64,000 bases of DNA from an uncultured Lachnospiraceae bacterium (GTDB taxonomy: Bacteria > Bacillota > Clostridia > Lachnospirales > Lachnospiraceae), in NCBI GenBank assembly GCA_947176065.1, contig CAMWPB010000017.1, positions 1 to 64,000 of the forward strand, given 5' to 3'. The notes under the pieces were generated by a model. It saw only the letters and a program-made list of their open reading frames with translations, made no database searches and was not told where the DNA came from. A program made the translations under genes and the position numbers. Every line of letters begins with the position of its first letter. Position 1 is the first letter of the stretch. This document shows positions 22,591 through 32,253 of the stretch, one piece after another.

Positions 22591-23583
22591 TTATAGGAAC
22601 ATGCGGATCTGTTCCAATACTTCATCCGGCGCTTCCAGTTGAGGAAGATGTCTTGTATTGGGAATAAAGGCTTCCTCAATAGAAGCGTTATAGTATTTGT
22701 AATTTTCGATTACAGTTTTTATTTCTTTTTCTTTTTCACCGCCGATCATCAGAATACTATTATTTATTTCTTTTAATTCGTTGAGAATATTCATATTCAT
22801 ATATTTACCTATATAACTGGCGAAAGCATATTTTGAATTGTAGCCTCCAAGGTGGGCAGCCTCCAGATAATTGTAAATATATTTTTCTCTGACTTCTTCA
22901 GGGTTATAAAAATATGTCTGATAAAATGTTTTTTCTATGCCTGTCCGGTTGGAAAGCAGATGGTAGATAAATGTTCCGATAATGGGTGACTCAATGAGCA
23001 GCTTAAACAGGCTTGTCTGTTTGGAAGGAATCTGATTTTGTAAATAAAGGTTCTGTGGATTGATGCATATAATTTTATTAAATATATCAGGGTAATTATG
23101 ACATGCCATGATCACAAAGGGTACCGATTCTCCTGTCACTACGACAGATGTTTTTCTGCCAATGGCATTTTTGATAAAATCTGTAATAAGCTGTTCGTAC
23201 AGATTATTGGTGTAGGTCATGGCAGGTTTGTCTGACATGCCATATCCTAAAAGATCCAGAGAATATATTTCATGCTTTTCTGTGAGATTATTAATGAGTC
23301 TGTGATATTCATAATTGGAGCTGCCCACTGTCAGATCGTGAATCAGAAGCAGAGGGCTGCCGTTTCCTTTTTTCTGATATCTGATTTTTCCGAAACGCCA
23401 TTCATAGTAATAATTTTCTGAATTGCTGAGAAGATTTTTGATCGTGCATAGGGATGTATGTATTCTGTTGATTCCATGTATGGCAGCGATGGAAGTTCCT
23501 GTTAAAACAGCTGCTGTGGTAAGTTTTTTAAACATATTATTGTTTTCCTTCCTGAATTTTAACTTATGCATAAAGTATATCAT
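22591..23583 (-). CDS. Alpha/beta hydrolase
   Basis: PLLLIHDLTVGSSNYEYHRL; LDLLGYGMSDKP; VVTGESVPFVIMAC nucleophile region; N-terminal hydrophobic segment. Confidence 0.85.
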   Translation of the reverse strand: MIYFMHKLKFRKENNNMFKKLTTAAVLTGTSIAAIHGINRIHTSLCTIKNLLSNSENYYYEWRFGKIRYQKKGNGSPLLLIHDLTVGSSNYEYHRLINNLTEKHEIYSLDLLGYGMSDKPAMTYTNNLYEQLITDFIKNAIGRKTSVVVTGESVPFVIMACHNYPDIFNKIICINPQNLYLQNQIPSKQTSLFKLLIESPIIGTFIYHLLSNRTGIEKTFYQTYFYNPEEVREKYIYNYLEAAHLGGYNSKYAFASYIGKYMNMNILNELKEINNSILMIGGEKEKEIKTVIENYKYYNASIEEAFIPNTRHLPQLEAPDEVLEQIRMFL

Positions 23584-23694
23584 TTTTTCAATTCAATTTC
23601 TATAAATATTCTTTTCTTGCACCTAATTTTGGTATATAATAGCCGCAAAGGAAAACAAGCGGAGCTGTAAAGAAAAGTAAGAAGTGGGGTAGAT

Positions 23695-24393
23695 ATGGAT
23701 AATGTAAATAATGTTTCGGAAAATTCTTCAGAGTTTCACATGAAACAATTTTCCGTTTTAGATGTGCAGGAGAAGGAGCGACAGAGAATAGCGAGAGATC
23801 TTCACGATACTTCCCTTCAAAATCTAACTCATCTTGTCCATAAGGTTGAGTTGAGTTCTCTATATATTGATCGTGATCCGGTGAAGGCAAAGCTGGAGCT
23901 TGCTACGATAGAAGTCGGTTTACGCAAAGTAATTGATGATATCAGAAACAGAATTTATGATCTCAGACCGATGACTTTTGATGATTTAGGTCTGCGGCAG
24001 ACTTTGATAAATCTTTTTTCTCTGATAAATCAAGACGGAAAATTTGAAGTGATAGCGGATATAGATGATATAGATGACAGTTTTTCAGGTGAAGAAAAAG
24101 AAATTTCACTTATCATGATATATCGTATTATTCAGGAGTGTGTTTATAATGCTGTTGAACATTCCAAAGGAAATAAGATAGAGATATCTTTAAAGGAGCA
24201 GGAGGATGTTTTCCAGATAAAAGTTTGTGATGATGGAATTGGTTTTGATCAGGAGGAGGCTGAAAAAAAAGACCGGCATTTTGGTTTAACTGTTGTAAAG
24301 GAGAGAGTATTTCTTTTAAATGGAAAAATAGATATGGATACACAGAGGGGAACTTCCATTTTAATAGAAATTCCAAAAATAAATGATATATAA
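23695..24393 (+). CDS. Soluble sensor histidine kinase (HisKA_3/DegS-like)
   Basis: EKERQRIARDLHDTSLQNLTHLVHKVE; HATPase DDGIGFD; no TM segment. Confidence 0.9.
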   Translation: MDNVNNVSENSSEFHMKQFSVLDVQEKERQRIARDLHDTSLQNLTHLVHKVELSSLYIDRDPVKAKLELATIEVGLRKVIDDIRNRIYDLRPMTFDDLGLRQTLINLFSLINQDGKFEVIADIDDIDDSFSGEEKEISLIMIYRIIQECVYNAVEHSKGNKIEISLKEQEDVFQIKVCDDGIGFDQEEAEKKDRHFGLTVVKERVFLLNGKIDMDTQRGTSILIEIPKINDI

Positions 24394-24421
24394 TTTAGGA
24401 TAGGAAACGGAGTGTATAATA

Positions 24422-25069
24422 ATGGAAAAAATAAGGGTAATGATAGCAGATGATCACAGTCTGATTCGGGAGGGATTAAAGCAATTATTAGAATTTGATG
24501 GAAGTATTGAAGTTGTAGGTGAGGCGTCTAATGGGGTAGAATGCCTTAAAAGAATGAATGAATATAATCCGGAAGTTCTGCTTCTTGATATCAATATGCC
24601 GGAGAAAAATGGAATAGATGTTTTGAAGCAGATGAAAGCAGTTGATTCAAAAATTAAAGTTTTAATTTTAACAGTACATAATGAAATGGATTATTTGATG
24701 AAGGCAGTTGATATTGGTGTGGATGGATATATATTGAAAGATTCTGAATCTTCAGAATTAAAAAGAGCAATCAAAGCTGTGCGGGATGGAGAAAATTATA
24801 TACAGCCCTCTTTGATTCCTGCATTGAATAGTCAGTTACTTAGCAGAGATACGGACAAAGATAAAATTTCTTCACTGACAAATAGAGAGTTGGAAGTACT
24901 TGTACAGGTAGCAAACGGCATGTTTAATAAAGAAATTGCTACCAATTTGAATATTAGTGAAAGAACTGTAAAGAATCATATATCTAATATATTTAAAAAG
25001 ATAGATGTTTCTGACCGAACGCAGGCGGCAGTGTTTGCAATTAAAAATAATATCATAAAATTGTATTGA
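24422..25069 (+). CDS. NarL/FixJ-family response regulator (DegU-like)
   Basis: REC domain (RVMIADDHSLIREGLKQLL, LLLDINMPEKNG) plus LuxR HTH (LTNRELEVLVQVANGMFNKEIATNLNISERTVKNHISNIFKK). Confidence 0.93.
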   Translation: MEKIRVMIADDHSLIREGLKQLLEFDGSIEVVGEASNGVECLKRMNEYNPEVLLLDINMPEKNGIDVLKQMKAVDSKIKVLILTVHNEMDYLMKAVDIGVDGYILKDSESSELKRAIKAVRDGENYIQPSLIPALNSQLLSRDTDKDKISSLTNRELEVLVQVANGMFNKEIATNLNISERTVKNHISNIFKKIDVSDRTQAAVFAIKNNIIKLY

Positions 25070-25117
25070 TATTGTAAAATTGTTTATTGATAGGTGTAGT
25101 AAAGTGTGAATATGATA

Positions 25118-25133
25118 TGTTTCACGTGAAACA
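25118..25133. promoter_or_regulatory. parS: parS site 1
   Basis: Exact TGTTTCACGTGAAACA, the canonical ParB/Spo0J parS. Confidence 0.95.
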
Positions 25134-25166
25134 TTTGGAAGAAAGTGGAGCATTGACACAAGATAA

Positions 25167-25182
25167 TGTTTCACGTGAAACA
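25167..25182. promoter_or_regulatory. parS: parS site 2
   Basis: Exact TGTTTCACGTGAAACA, 49 bp after site 1. Confidence 0.95.
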
Positions 25183-25310
25183 ATTCAGCCCAAGATATTG
25201 TGATAATCATCGTGAAACATCAAGAAAAAGAACGAATAATGAGTGTGAAACATCAAAAATTTCGTCAATTTTGCTGTTTACGAAAATAAAGAAGGAGAGG
25301 AGCAAAGAAT

Positions 25311-26291
25311 ATGAAGATTGGAATACTGGGTGCAGGAAGAATTGCTGCTACTTTGGCGGAGACTATGAATAAAATGCCGGAAGTAGAATGCTATGGGGTA
25401 GCCTCCAGAAATATCGAAAAGGCAAAAGCTTTTGCTGAGGAGCATGGTTTTCAACATGCTTTCGGTTCGTATGAGGATATGCTGGCGGACAAAGATGTGG
25501 AACTTATTTATATAGCAACACCGCACTCCCATCATTATCAGCATATCAAAATGTGTCTGGATGCGGGTAAACATGTACTCTGTGAAAAAAGTTTTACGGT
25601 AAATGAAAAACAGGCAGCTGAGGTTTTTCGCATCGCTAATGAGAAAAAACTCCTTTTAACGGAAGCAATCTGGACAAGATATATGCCTTCCAGAAAAATC
25701 ATTGATGATCTGCTTGCAGAAAAAGTAGTCGGTGATGTGATGAAAATGACTGCAAATCTAAATTATCCGCTTTTGGAAAAAGAACGTATTGTAAAACCGG
25801 AGCTTGCGGGCGGTGCACTTTTGGATGTAGGAATTTATCCCATAAATTTTGCCTATATGCATTTTGGAGACGGTGTAAAGGAAATACATTCCGCTGCACA
25901 GATGACGAGTGCCGGAGTAGATGGAGAAAATGGTATGCTGCTTCTCTATGAAGACGGAAGAATGGCAGTTTTGAATTCCGGAATACATGGCAAGTCTGAC
26001 AGTCAGGGTGTTTTTTACGGATCGGAAGGATGCATGGTCGTGGAGAACATCAATAACCCGGAAGCAATCAAAATATATGATAAGGACAGAAATTTGGTTC
26101 GTGAAATTAAAGTACCTGAACAGATCAGCGGTTATGAATATGAAATTACAGAAACAATCTCCTGTATTCAGGAAGGAAATTTGGAATGTCCGTCTATGCC
26201 TCATGAAGAAACCTTGAAAATGATGCGTGTTATGGATGAGCTTCGTGCATCATGGGGAATGAAATACCCGGAAGAAATAGAAAAATTGTAG
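25311..26291 (+). CDS. Gfo/Idh/MocA family oxidoreductase
   Basis: MKIGILGAGRIAATLAETM; YIATPHSHHYQHIKMCLDAGKHVLCEKSFTVN. Confidence 0.92.
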   Translation: MKIGILGAGRIAATLAETMNKMPEVECYGVASRNIEKAKAFAEEHGFQHAFGSYEDMLADKDVELIYIATPHSHHYQHIKMCLDAGKHVLCEKSFTVNEKQAAEVFRIANEKKLLLTEAIWTRYMPSRKIIDDLLAEKVVGDVMKMTANLNYPLLEKERIVKPELAGGALLDVGIYPINFAYMHFGDGVKEIHSAAQMTSAGVDGENGMLLLYEDGRMAVLNSGIHGKSDSQGVFYGSEGCMVVENINNPEAIKIYDKDRNLVREIKVPEQISGYEYEITETISCIQEGNLECPSMPHEETLKMMRVMDELRASWGMKYPEEIEKL

Positions 26292-26432
26292 TAATAGATT
26301 GATTTCGTAATAGTGAAGAAAACTTAATTGTTACAGACTGTAAAAATTTTTATGTAGATTATCACTTAGATTAGTGATATAATCGTAAACGGACACAAAA
26401 ATACATGAAGGATAAAGGAATAAGGTAAGTAA

Positions 26433-27215
26433 ATGGGAAGAATAATTGCGATTGCGAATCAAAAGGGCGGCGTCGGTAAGACGACAACGGCCATCAATCT
26501 GTCGGCAGCATTGGCAGCCAAGGGAAAAAAAGTTCTGGTAATTGATACAGACCCGCAGGGAAATACGACAAGTGGATTCGGTGTAGAGAAGAACGATCTG
26601 GAAAATACAATTTATGAATTGTTTTTAAGCGAATGCTCTATCAATGAATGTATTTTGAAAGATGTGATTCCGGATGTTTCCATTATACCGTCTAATGTAA
26701 ATCTGGCGGCTACAGAGATTGAGTTGATCGGCGTAGATAAAAAAGAATTTATTTTGAAAAATGAAATTGACTGGGTGAAAGATAAATTTGATTTCATTAT
26801 GATTGACTGTCCTCCTTCGCTGAATCTTTTGACAATTAATGCCATGACTACAGCGGACAGCGTACTTGTTCCGATCCAGTGTGAGTATTATGCGCTGGAG
26901 GGACTGAGTCAGCTGATACATACGGTTAATCTTGTAAAGGAGAGATTAAATCCTGAACTTGATATGGAGGGTGTGGTTTTCACCATGTACGATTCCCGGA
27001 CAAACCTCTCCATGCAGGTGGTTGAGAATGTAAAAAGTCATTTGAAACAGAAGGTATATAAAACATTGATACCGAGAAATATCAGATTGGCAGAGGCGCC
27101 GAGTTACGGAATGCCCATCAATATGTACGATCCAAGATCTGCAGGCGCCGAAGCATACATGCTGCTTGCAGATGAAGTGATTTCTGCAAAGGCAATGAGC
27201 GGTGCACGTCTGTAA
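26433..27215 (+). CDS. parA: Chromosome partitioning ATPase ParA/Soj
   Basis: IIAIANQKGGVGKTTTAINLSAALAAKGKKVLVIDTDPQGN. Confidence 0.95.
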   Translation: MGRIIAIANQKGGVGKTTTAINLSAALAAKGKKVLVIDTDPQGNTTSGFGVEKNDLENTIYELFLSECSINECILKDVIPDVSIIPSNVNLAATEIELIGVDKKEFILKNEIDWVKDKFDFIMIDCPPSLNLLTINAMTTADSVLVPIQCEYYALEGLSQLIHTVNLVKERLNPELDMEGVVFTMYDSRTNLSMQVVENVKSHLKQKVYKTLIPRNIRLAEAPSYGMPINMYDPRSAGAEAYMLLADEVISAKAMSGARL

Positions 27216-27286
27216 GATGAAGGTTGAATAAATTGCTTCGTAATGGATGAAAAATGGCGGCAGTAATATAAAATGGAGAAAAAATT

Positions 27287-28180
27287 ATGGCAAAAGCAGT
27301 GAGGGGTTTAGGTAAAGGATTGGATTCCCTGATACCGGCTTCCGTACCAAAAGCAGAACCTGTACAGGAAGCGGTAAAGACAGAGGATAATGCACAGGGG
27401 ACCTATGTCAAAATTACAAAGGTGGAGCCTAACAGAGAACAGCCCAGAAAAAATTTTGATGAGGACGCTCTGCAGGAGCTTGCTGATTCTATTAAACAGT
27501 ATGGGATTGTGGAGCCTCTGATTGTACAGGACAGAAAAACACATTATGAAATTATTGCCGGGGAACGCCGTTGGCGTGCGGCGAAGCTGGCAGGTCTGAA
27601 AGAAGTGCCGGTTATTGTCCGTAATTATACGGAGCAGGAAATCGTAGAAATTTCCCTGATTGAGAATATTCAGAGAGAGGATCTGAATCCGATCGAGGAA
27701 GCGCAGGCATATAAGAGGCTTTTGACGGAGTTTAATCTGAAACAGGACGAGGTGGCGGAGAGAGTTTCCAAGAGCAGGACCGCGGTTACTAACTCCATGC
27801 GTCTTTTGAAGCTGTGTGATGAAGTACAGCAGATGATCATTGACGATATGATTACTACCGGACATGCAAGAGCCCTGATCACCATTGAAGACCCGGAACA
27901 GCAGTATACGATTGCACAGAAAGTTTTTGATGAAAAACTGAGTGTCCGGGATGTGGAGAAGCTGGTTAAAAATTTGAATAAGCCGGAGAAAATAAAGAAG
28001 GAGCCAGTTACGGATAAGGCTCTTGAAGCGGTTTATCAGGATCTGGAAGAAAAGATGAAACAGTCTTTGGGAACGAAAGTTTCTATTGCGTCCAAAGGAG
28101 ACGGCGCCGGAAAACTTGAGATTGAGTTTTATACGCATGATGATTTGGAAAAAATCACGGATCTGTTGACCGGCAGATAA
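27287..28180 (+). CDS. parB: ParB/RepB/Spo0J family partition protein
   Basis: NREQPRKNFDEDALQELADSIKQYGIVEPLIVQ; YEIIAGERRWRAAKLAGL; adjacent to parA. Confidence 0.96.
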   Translation: MAKAVRGLGKGLDSLIPASVPKAEPVQEAVKTEDNAQGTYVKITKVEPNREQPRKNFDEDALQELADSIKQYGIVEPLIVQDRKTHYEIIAGERRWRAAKLAGLKEVPVIVRNYTEQEIVEISLIENIQREDLNPIEEAQAYKRLLTEFNLKQDEVAERVSKSRTAVTNSMRLLKLCDEVQQMIIDDMITTGHARALITIEDPEQQYTIAQKVFDEKLSVRDVEKLVKNLNKPEKIKKEPVTDKALEAVYQDLEEKMKQSLGTKVSIASKGDGAGKLEIEFYTHDDLEKITDLLTGR

Positions 28181-28241
28181 TTTGTCATTGTCATATGCAA
28201 ACAATAATTGTGATCGTCAAATACAGAGAGGCTAAAGATAA

Positions 28242-28751
28242 ATGAACTATAATTTACTGAATGACATGGGACTTGGAAATATGGATTTGACGTATCTGTT
28301 TATCGGTGCGTTTGCGGCGATTTTTCTTTTGCTGATTGTTATAATTGTGCTTTGTGTAAATCTGGGCAGACTATCTAAGAAATATAAAAAATTTATGGGT
28401 GGTAAAAACGCCAAAAGTCTGGAAAAAGATATCATGGGTCTTTATGAGGATAATAAGCTGATTAAGGCATCCATGGAAAAGAACCGAAAAGATATTGAAA
28501 ATCTTTATCGGAAATTATCAGGCGCATTCCAGAAAATCGGTATTGTCAAATACGACGCTTTTAATCAGATGGGCGGGCTGCTCAGTTTTTCTCTTGCGCT
28601 GCTGGATGAAAACGATAACGGATTTATATTGAATTCTGTTCACAGTGCAGAAGGCTGTTATACTTATACAAAGGAAATCAAAAACGGATTATGTGATATT
28701 TCGCTTGGCGAAGAAGAGAAAAAGGCTCTTGACATGGCTATGGATTTGTAG
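28242..28751 (+). CDS. DUF4446 family protein
   Basis: N-terminal TM; IVKYDAFNQMGGLLSFSLALLDENDNGFILNSVHSAEGCYTYTKEI; downstream of parB. Confidence 0.85.
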   Translation: MNYNLLNDMGLGNMDLTYLFIGAFAAIFLLLIVIIVLCVNLGRLSKKYKKFMGGKNAKSLEKDIMGLYEDNKLIKASMEKNRKDIENLYRKLSGAFQKIGIVKYDAFNQMGGLLSFSLALLDENDNGFILNSVHSAEGCYTYTKEIKNGLCDISLGEEEKKALDMAMDL

Positions 28752-28788
28752 CCGGACATAACCGAAAAGGTTAGGATACGAGGGAAAA

Positions 28789-29835
28789 ATGAGACTGTGT
28801 AAAGTAGACGACTTAAAAGGGACTGAAATTTTGGCCAAGGATGCCATGACATTGGAATATAAGATTTTGCTCTCGGCCGGCACGCTTCTCAAACCGGAAT
28901 ATATTGAAAAGCTCAAAGAGCTTAATGTACGGGAAGTGTATGTAAAAGAGAAAGCGCCGGATACGAAAGAAGTGGTGATCCTTAAGGAGGAAGTGGAAGA
29001 AAGCTTTCGGTCAAAAGTAAAGAATATTTTAGAGAAGCATACTTACAGCCATAATGAAAATCTAATCGAATTATGTCAGACAGCGGATACTATTATTACG
29101 AATATTTTGGAAGAAGAAGAGGTCGTAGAAAAAATCTATGATATTAAGGAAAGAAGCTCTGATATTTATGAGCATTCGATCAATTTGTGCGGCCTTGCTA
29201 CTATCGTTGCGCTTAAGATGGGACTGCCGCAGCAGATGGTGCACGACATAGGTGTCAGTTGTTTGCTGCATGAGCTGGGACTGCGTTATCTGCAGGTTCC
29301 TTATGAAAACCGGAATCTGGACGAACTGACAGAACTGGAATCCGTGGAATACAAAAAACACCCGGTTTATGGGTATTCGGCGCTTCGTGACGAAAATTGG
29401 ATATCCGAATGCAGTAAAAATATGATATTATATCATCATGAGCGTCTGGATGGTTCCGGCTATCCATTAAAAACGACGGATATTCCGCAGGAATGCCGCA
29501 TTATACAAATATGTGATGCTTTTGACGAAATGATCTGCGGCATTGGATGCGAGAGAACAAAAGTCTACGAGGCCGTAAGATATTTGAGAAATAATAAAGA
29601 TATAAAATTCGACGGGAAAATTGTCGATATCTTTTTAGAGTTTACTGCCGTATATCCTGCCGGCACTGTTATTAAGACGAGCGAGGGAGAAACGGGAATC
29701 GTCCTGTACCAGAACAGGCAGTATCCTGACCGGCCGGTTATCCGCATTACGAAGGACAGAAACGGAATGGCCGTGGATGTGGTGAAGGATCTTGCGGAAT
29801 ATGATGATCTGTATATTGAAGAAGTGATTGAGTAA
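28789..29835 (+). CDS. HD-GYP domain protein (putative c-di-GMP phosphodiesterase)
   Basis: LLHELGLRYLQ; YHHERLDGSGYPLKTTDIPQECRIIQICDAFDEM. Confidence 0.88.
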   Translation: MRLCKVDDLKGTEILAKDAMTLEYKILLSAGTLLKPEYIEKLKELNVREVYVKEKAPDTKEVVILKEEVEESFRSKVKNILEKHTYSHNENLIELCQTADTIITNILEEEEVVEKIYDIKERSSDIYEHSINLCGLATIVALKMGLPQQMVHDIGVSCLLHELGLRYLQVPYENRNLDELTELESVEYKKHPVYGYSALRDENWISECSKNMILYHHERLDGSGYPLKTTDIPQECRIIQICDAFDEMICGIGCERTKVYEAVRYLRNNKDIKFDGKIVDIFLEFTAVYPAGTVIKTSEGETGIVLYQNRQYPDRPVIRITKDRNGMAVDVVKDLAEYDDLYIEEVIE

Positions 29836-29901
29836 CTGTCTGGCATTATAACTGTGAAGGTATCGGACTGTTATACAATGGAATAGAAAGGACGGCATAT
29901 T

Positions 29902-31179
29902 ATGATTGACATTAAGTATTTAAGAGAGAATCCCGAGACAGTAAAAGAAAATATCAGGAAAAAATTTCAGGAGCAGAAGCTTCCGCTGGTGGATGAAGTG
30001 ATTGCACTGGACGCTGAGGTCAGGGCGGCGCAGCAGGAGGCCGACGATATCCGGGCTAAAAGAAATAAAATATCCAAAGAGATCGGTGCACTGATGGGAC
30101 AGGGAAAGAAAGAGGAGGCCGAAGCAAAAAAGGCCGAGGTGGCAGCAGGTGCGGCGAGACTTTCGGAGCTGGAAGCAAAGGAAACCGATCTGCGTGAAAA
30201 AATCAAAAAAGATATGATGACGATTCCAAATATCATTGACCCCTCCGTTCCTATCGGTAAGGATGATACGGAAAATGTGGAAATTCAGAAATACGGTGAC
30301 CCTGTTGTACCTGATTTTGAGATTCCTTATCATACGGAAATTATGGAGCGTTTTCACGGCATTGATATGGATGCGGCGGGGCGCGTGGCCGGAAACGGAT
30401 TTTATTATCTGATGGGTGATATTGCGAGATTACATTCCGCGGTTATCGCTTATGCGAGAGATTTTATGATTGGCAGAGGCTTTACCTACTGTGTGCCGCC
30501 TTTTATGATCAGAAGCGCGGTGGTGGACGGCGTTATGAGCTTTGCGGAAATGGATGTCATGATGTATAAGATCGAAGGAGAGGATTTATATCTGATCGGT
30601 ACATCGGAGCATTCTATGATCGGCAAGTTTATAGATACCATTATTCCGGAGGAAGAGCTGCCTCATACGCTTACCAGCTATTCTCCGTGTTTCCGTAAGG
30701 AGAAAGGGGCGCACGGTATTGAGGAGAGGGGCGTTTACCGTATCCACCAGTTTGAGAAGCAGGAGATGATCGTGGTATGTAAGCCTGAAGAGTCTCCGAT
30801 GTGGTTTGAAAAGTTATGGCAGAATACGGTGGATCTGTTCCGTTCTCTGGATATTCCCGTGAGAACGATTGAGTGCTGTTCCGGTGATCTGGCTGATTTG
30901 AAAGTGAAGTCCTATGATGTGGAAGCGTGGTCGCCCAGACAGAAAAAATATTTTGAGGTGGGAAGCTGTTCCAATCTGGGAGATGCCCAGGCAAGAAGAC
31001 TTCGCATTCGCGTAAATGGTGCTAACGGCAAGTATTTTGCGCATACACTGAATAATACAGTGGTAGCGCCGCCCAGAATGCTGATCGCTTTTCTGGAAAA
31101 TAATTTGCAGGAGGACGGCTCCGTCCGTATTCCTGAGGTGCTTCGTCCTTATATGGGTGGGATGACAGAAATTCGTTAA
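29902..31179 (+). CDS. serS: Serine--tRNA ligase
   Basis: MIDIKYLRENPETVKENIRKKFQ; class II motifs (SPCFRKEKGAHGIEERGVYRIHQFEKQEM). Confidence 0.97.
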   Translation: MIDIKYLRENPETVKENIRKKFQEQKLPLVDEVIALDAEVRAAQQEADDIRAKRNKISKEIGALMGQGKKEEAEAKKAEVAAGAARLSELEAKETDLREKIKKDMMTIPNIIDPSVPIGKDDTENVEIQKYGDPVVPDFEIPYHTEIMERFHGIDMDAAGRVAGNGFYYLMGDIARLHSAVIAYARDFMIGRGFTYCVPPFMIRSAVVDGVMSFAEMDVMMYKIEGEDLYLIGTSEHSMIGKFIDTIIPEEELPHTLTSYSPCFRKEKGAHGIEERGVYRIHQFEKQEMIVVCKPEESPMWFEKLWQNTVDLFRSLDIPVRTIECCSGDLADLKVKSYDVEAWSPRQKKYFEVGSCSNLGDAQARRLRIRVNGANGKYFAHTLNNTVVAPPRMLIAFLENNLQEDGSVRIPEVLRPYMGGMTEIR

Positions 31180-31200
31180 AACACAGGTATTAAATGAATC

Positions 31201-32103
31201 ATGACAAAGGAGGTGAAATCTTTGCATAAATTTATGCGGGCGATTGGATTCAGCAAGCTCACAGACAGACGGGAAGAGCAGCGTCTGATTACTGATATTA
31301 TAATGAACGCGACGCACCGTTCCTATACTTCTAACGGTGATGATACCATACTCGCGGAGTTTTGCGAGGATTTCGCACAGGATATCGGAATTGCCGTCTG
31401 CGGTGAGTTCGATGCGGAAGAAAAGTTTACTTACGATTATTTTTATCCTTATCTGCGTGGCACAGGCATCAGTTCCTGTGAGGATGTGTCTGTGGAACGT
31501 CATGCGGACAAGGAATCTTATGCGGGCGTATGCGATGATATTAAGGTGGGTGTCAGCCTGATCTTTTATCTGCAAAACATTGTCCCATATGTGAAAGCGC
31601 AGACTACGGATATGTTACCGGTGACTGGAACAACTTTAACATTGTCAGGATTGTCAATTAGTGGTAATATAATATTACCGATTGGAAAAGACGAAAGCGA
31701 TAGACGAAGAATACAGAAAGACTCCATGAGCCGTAACCAGTTGATAGCGGCGGCCCGCAAAGGGGATGAGGATGCGATTGAGAGTCTCACCTTGGAGGAT
31801 ATGGATATCTATTCCACTATTTCCAAAAAGATTCTTACGGAAGATGTATTCAGTCTGGTGGACACCTACTTCATGCCATACGGTGTGGAATGCGATCAGT
31901 ATTCGGTGATGGGAGAAATTACGGATATTTCTCTGCGGGTGAACAGAATTACCCGTGAGGAAATTTATGTGCTTCGTCTTTGCTGTAACGATCTGGAGTT
32001 TGATATCTGTATCAATAAAGAGGATTTATATGGAGAACCGCAGATTGGCCGCCGGTTTAAGGGGGTTGTCTGGATGCAGGGATATATCAATTATCCGATG
32101 TAG
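31201..32103 (+). CDS. DUF3881 family protein
   Basis: HKFMRAIGFSKLTDRREEQRLI; recognised Lachnospiraceae family next to serS. Confidence 0.75.
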   Translation: MTKEVKSLHKFMRAIGFSKLTDRREEQRLITDIIMNATHRSYTSNGDDTILAEFCEDFAQDIGIAVCGEFDAEEKFTYDYFYPYLRGTGISSCEDVSVERHADKESYAGVCDDIKVGVSLIFYLQNIVPYVKAQTTDMLPVTGTTLTLSGLSISGNIILPIGKDESDRRRIQKDSMSRNQLIAAARKGDEDAIESLTLEDMDIYSTISKKILTEDVFSLVDTYFMPYGVECDQYSVMGEITDISLRVNRITREEIYVLRLCCNDLEFDICINKEDLYGEPQIGRRFKGVVWMQGYINYPM

Positions 32104-32129
32104 GTTTTTCTTTATAAATAATAGCAGTT

Positions 32130-32201
32130 GTTCCCTTAGTTAAATGGATATAACAGGAGCCTCCTAAGCCCCAGTTGTGGGTTCGATTCCCGCAGGGAAC
32201 A
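32130..32201 (+). tRNA. tRNA-Arg (anticodon CCT)
   Basis: Acceptor GTTCCCT/AGGGAAC, loop CTCCTAA, T-arm GTGGG-TTCGATT-CCCGC; CCA not encoded. Confidence 0.9.
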
Positions 32202-32203
32202 TG

Positions 32204-32247
32204 AAAAGGTTGTAAATGCAAAAATTTTGTATTTACAACCTTTTTTT
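32204..32247. terminator. Terminator after tRNA-Arg
   Basis: AAGGTTGTAAAT ... ATTTACAACCTT followed by T-run. Confidence 0.75.
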
Positions 32248-32253
32248 CATGGT

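Noticed and set aside
27308-28204. 298 aa ORF antisense to parB
   Set aside because: Covers parB almost exactly on the opposite strand; no motifs.
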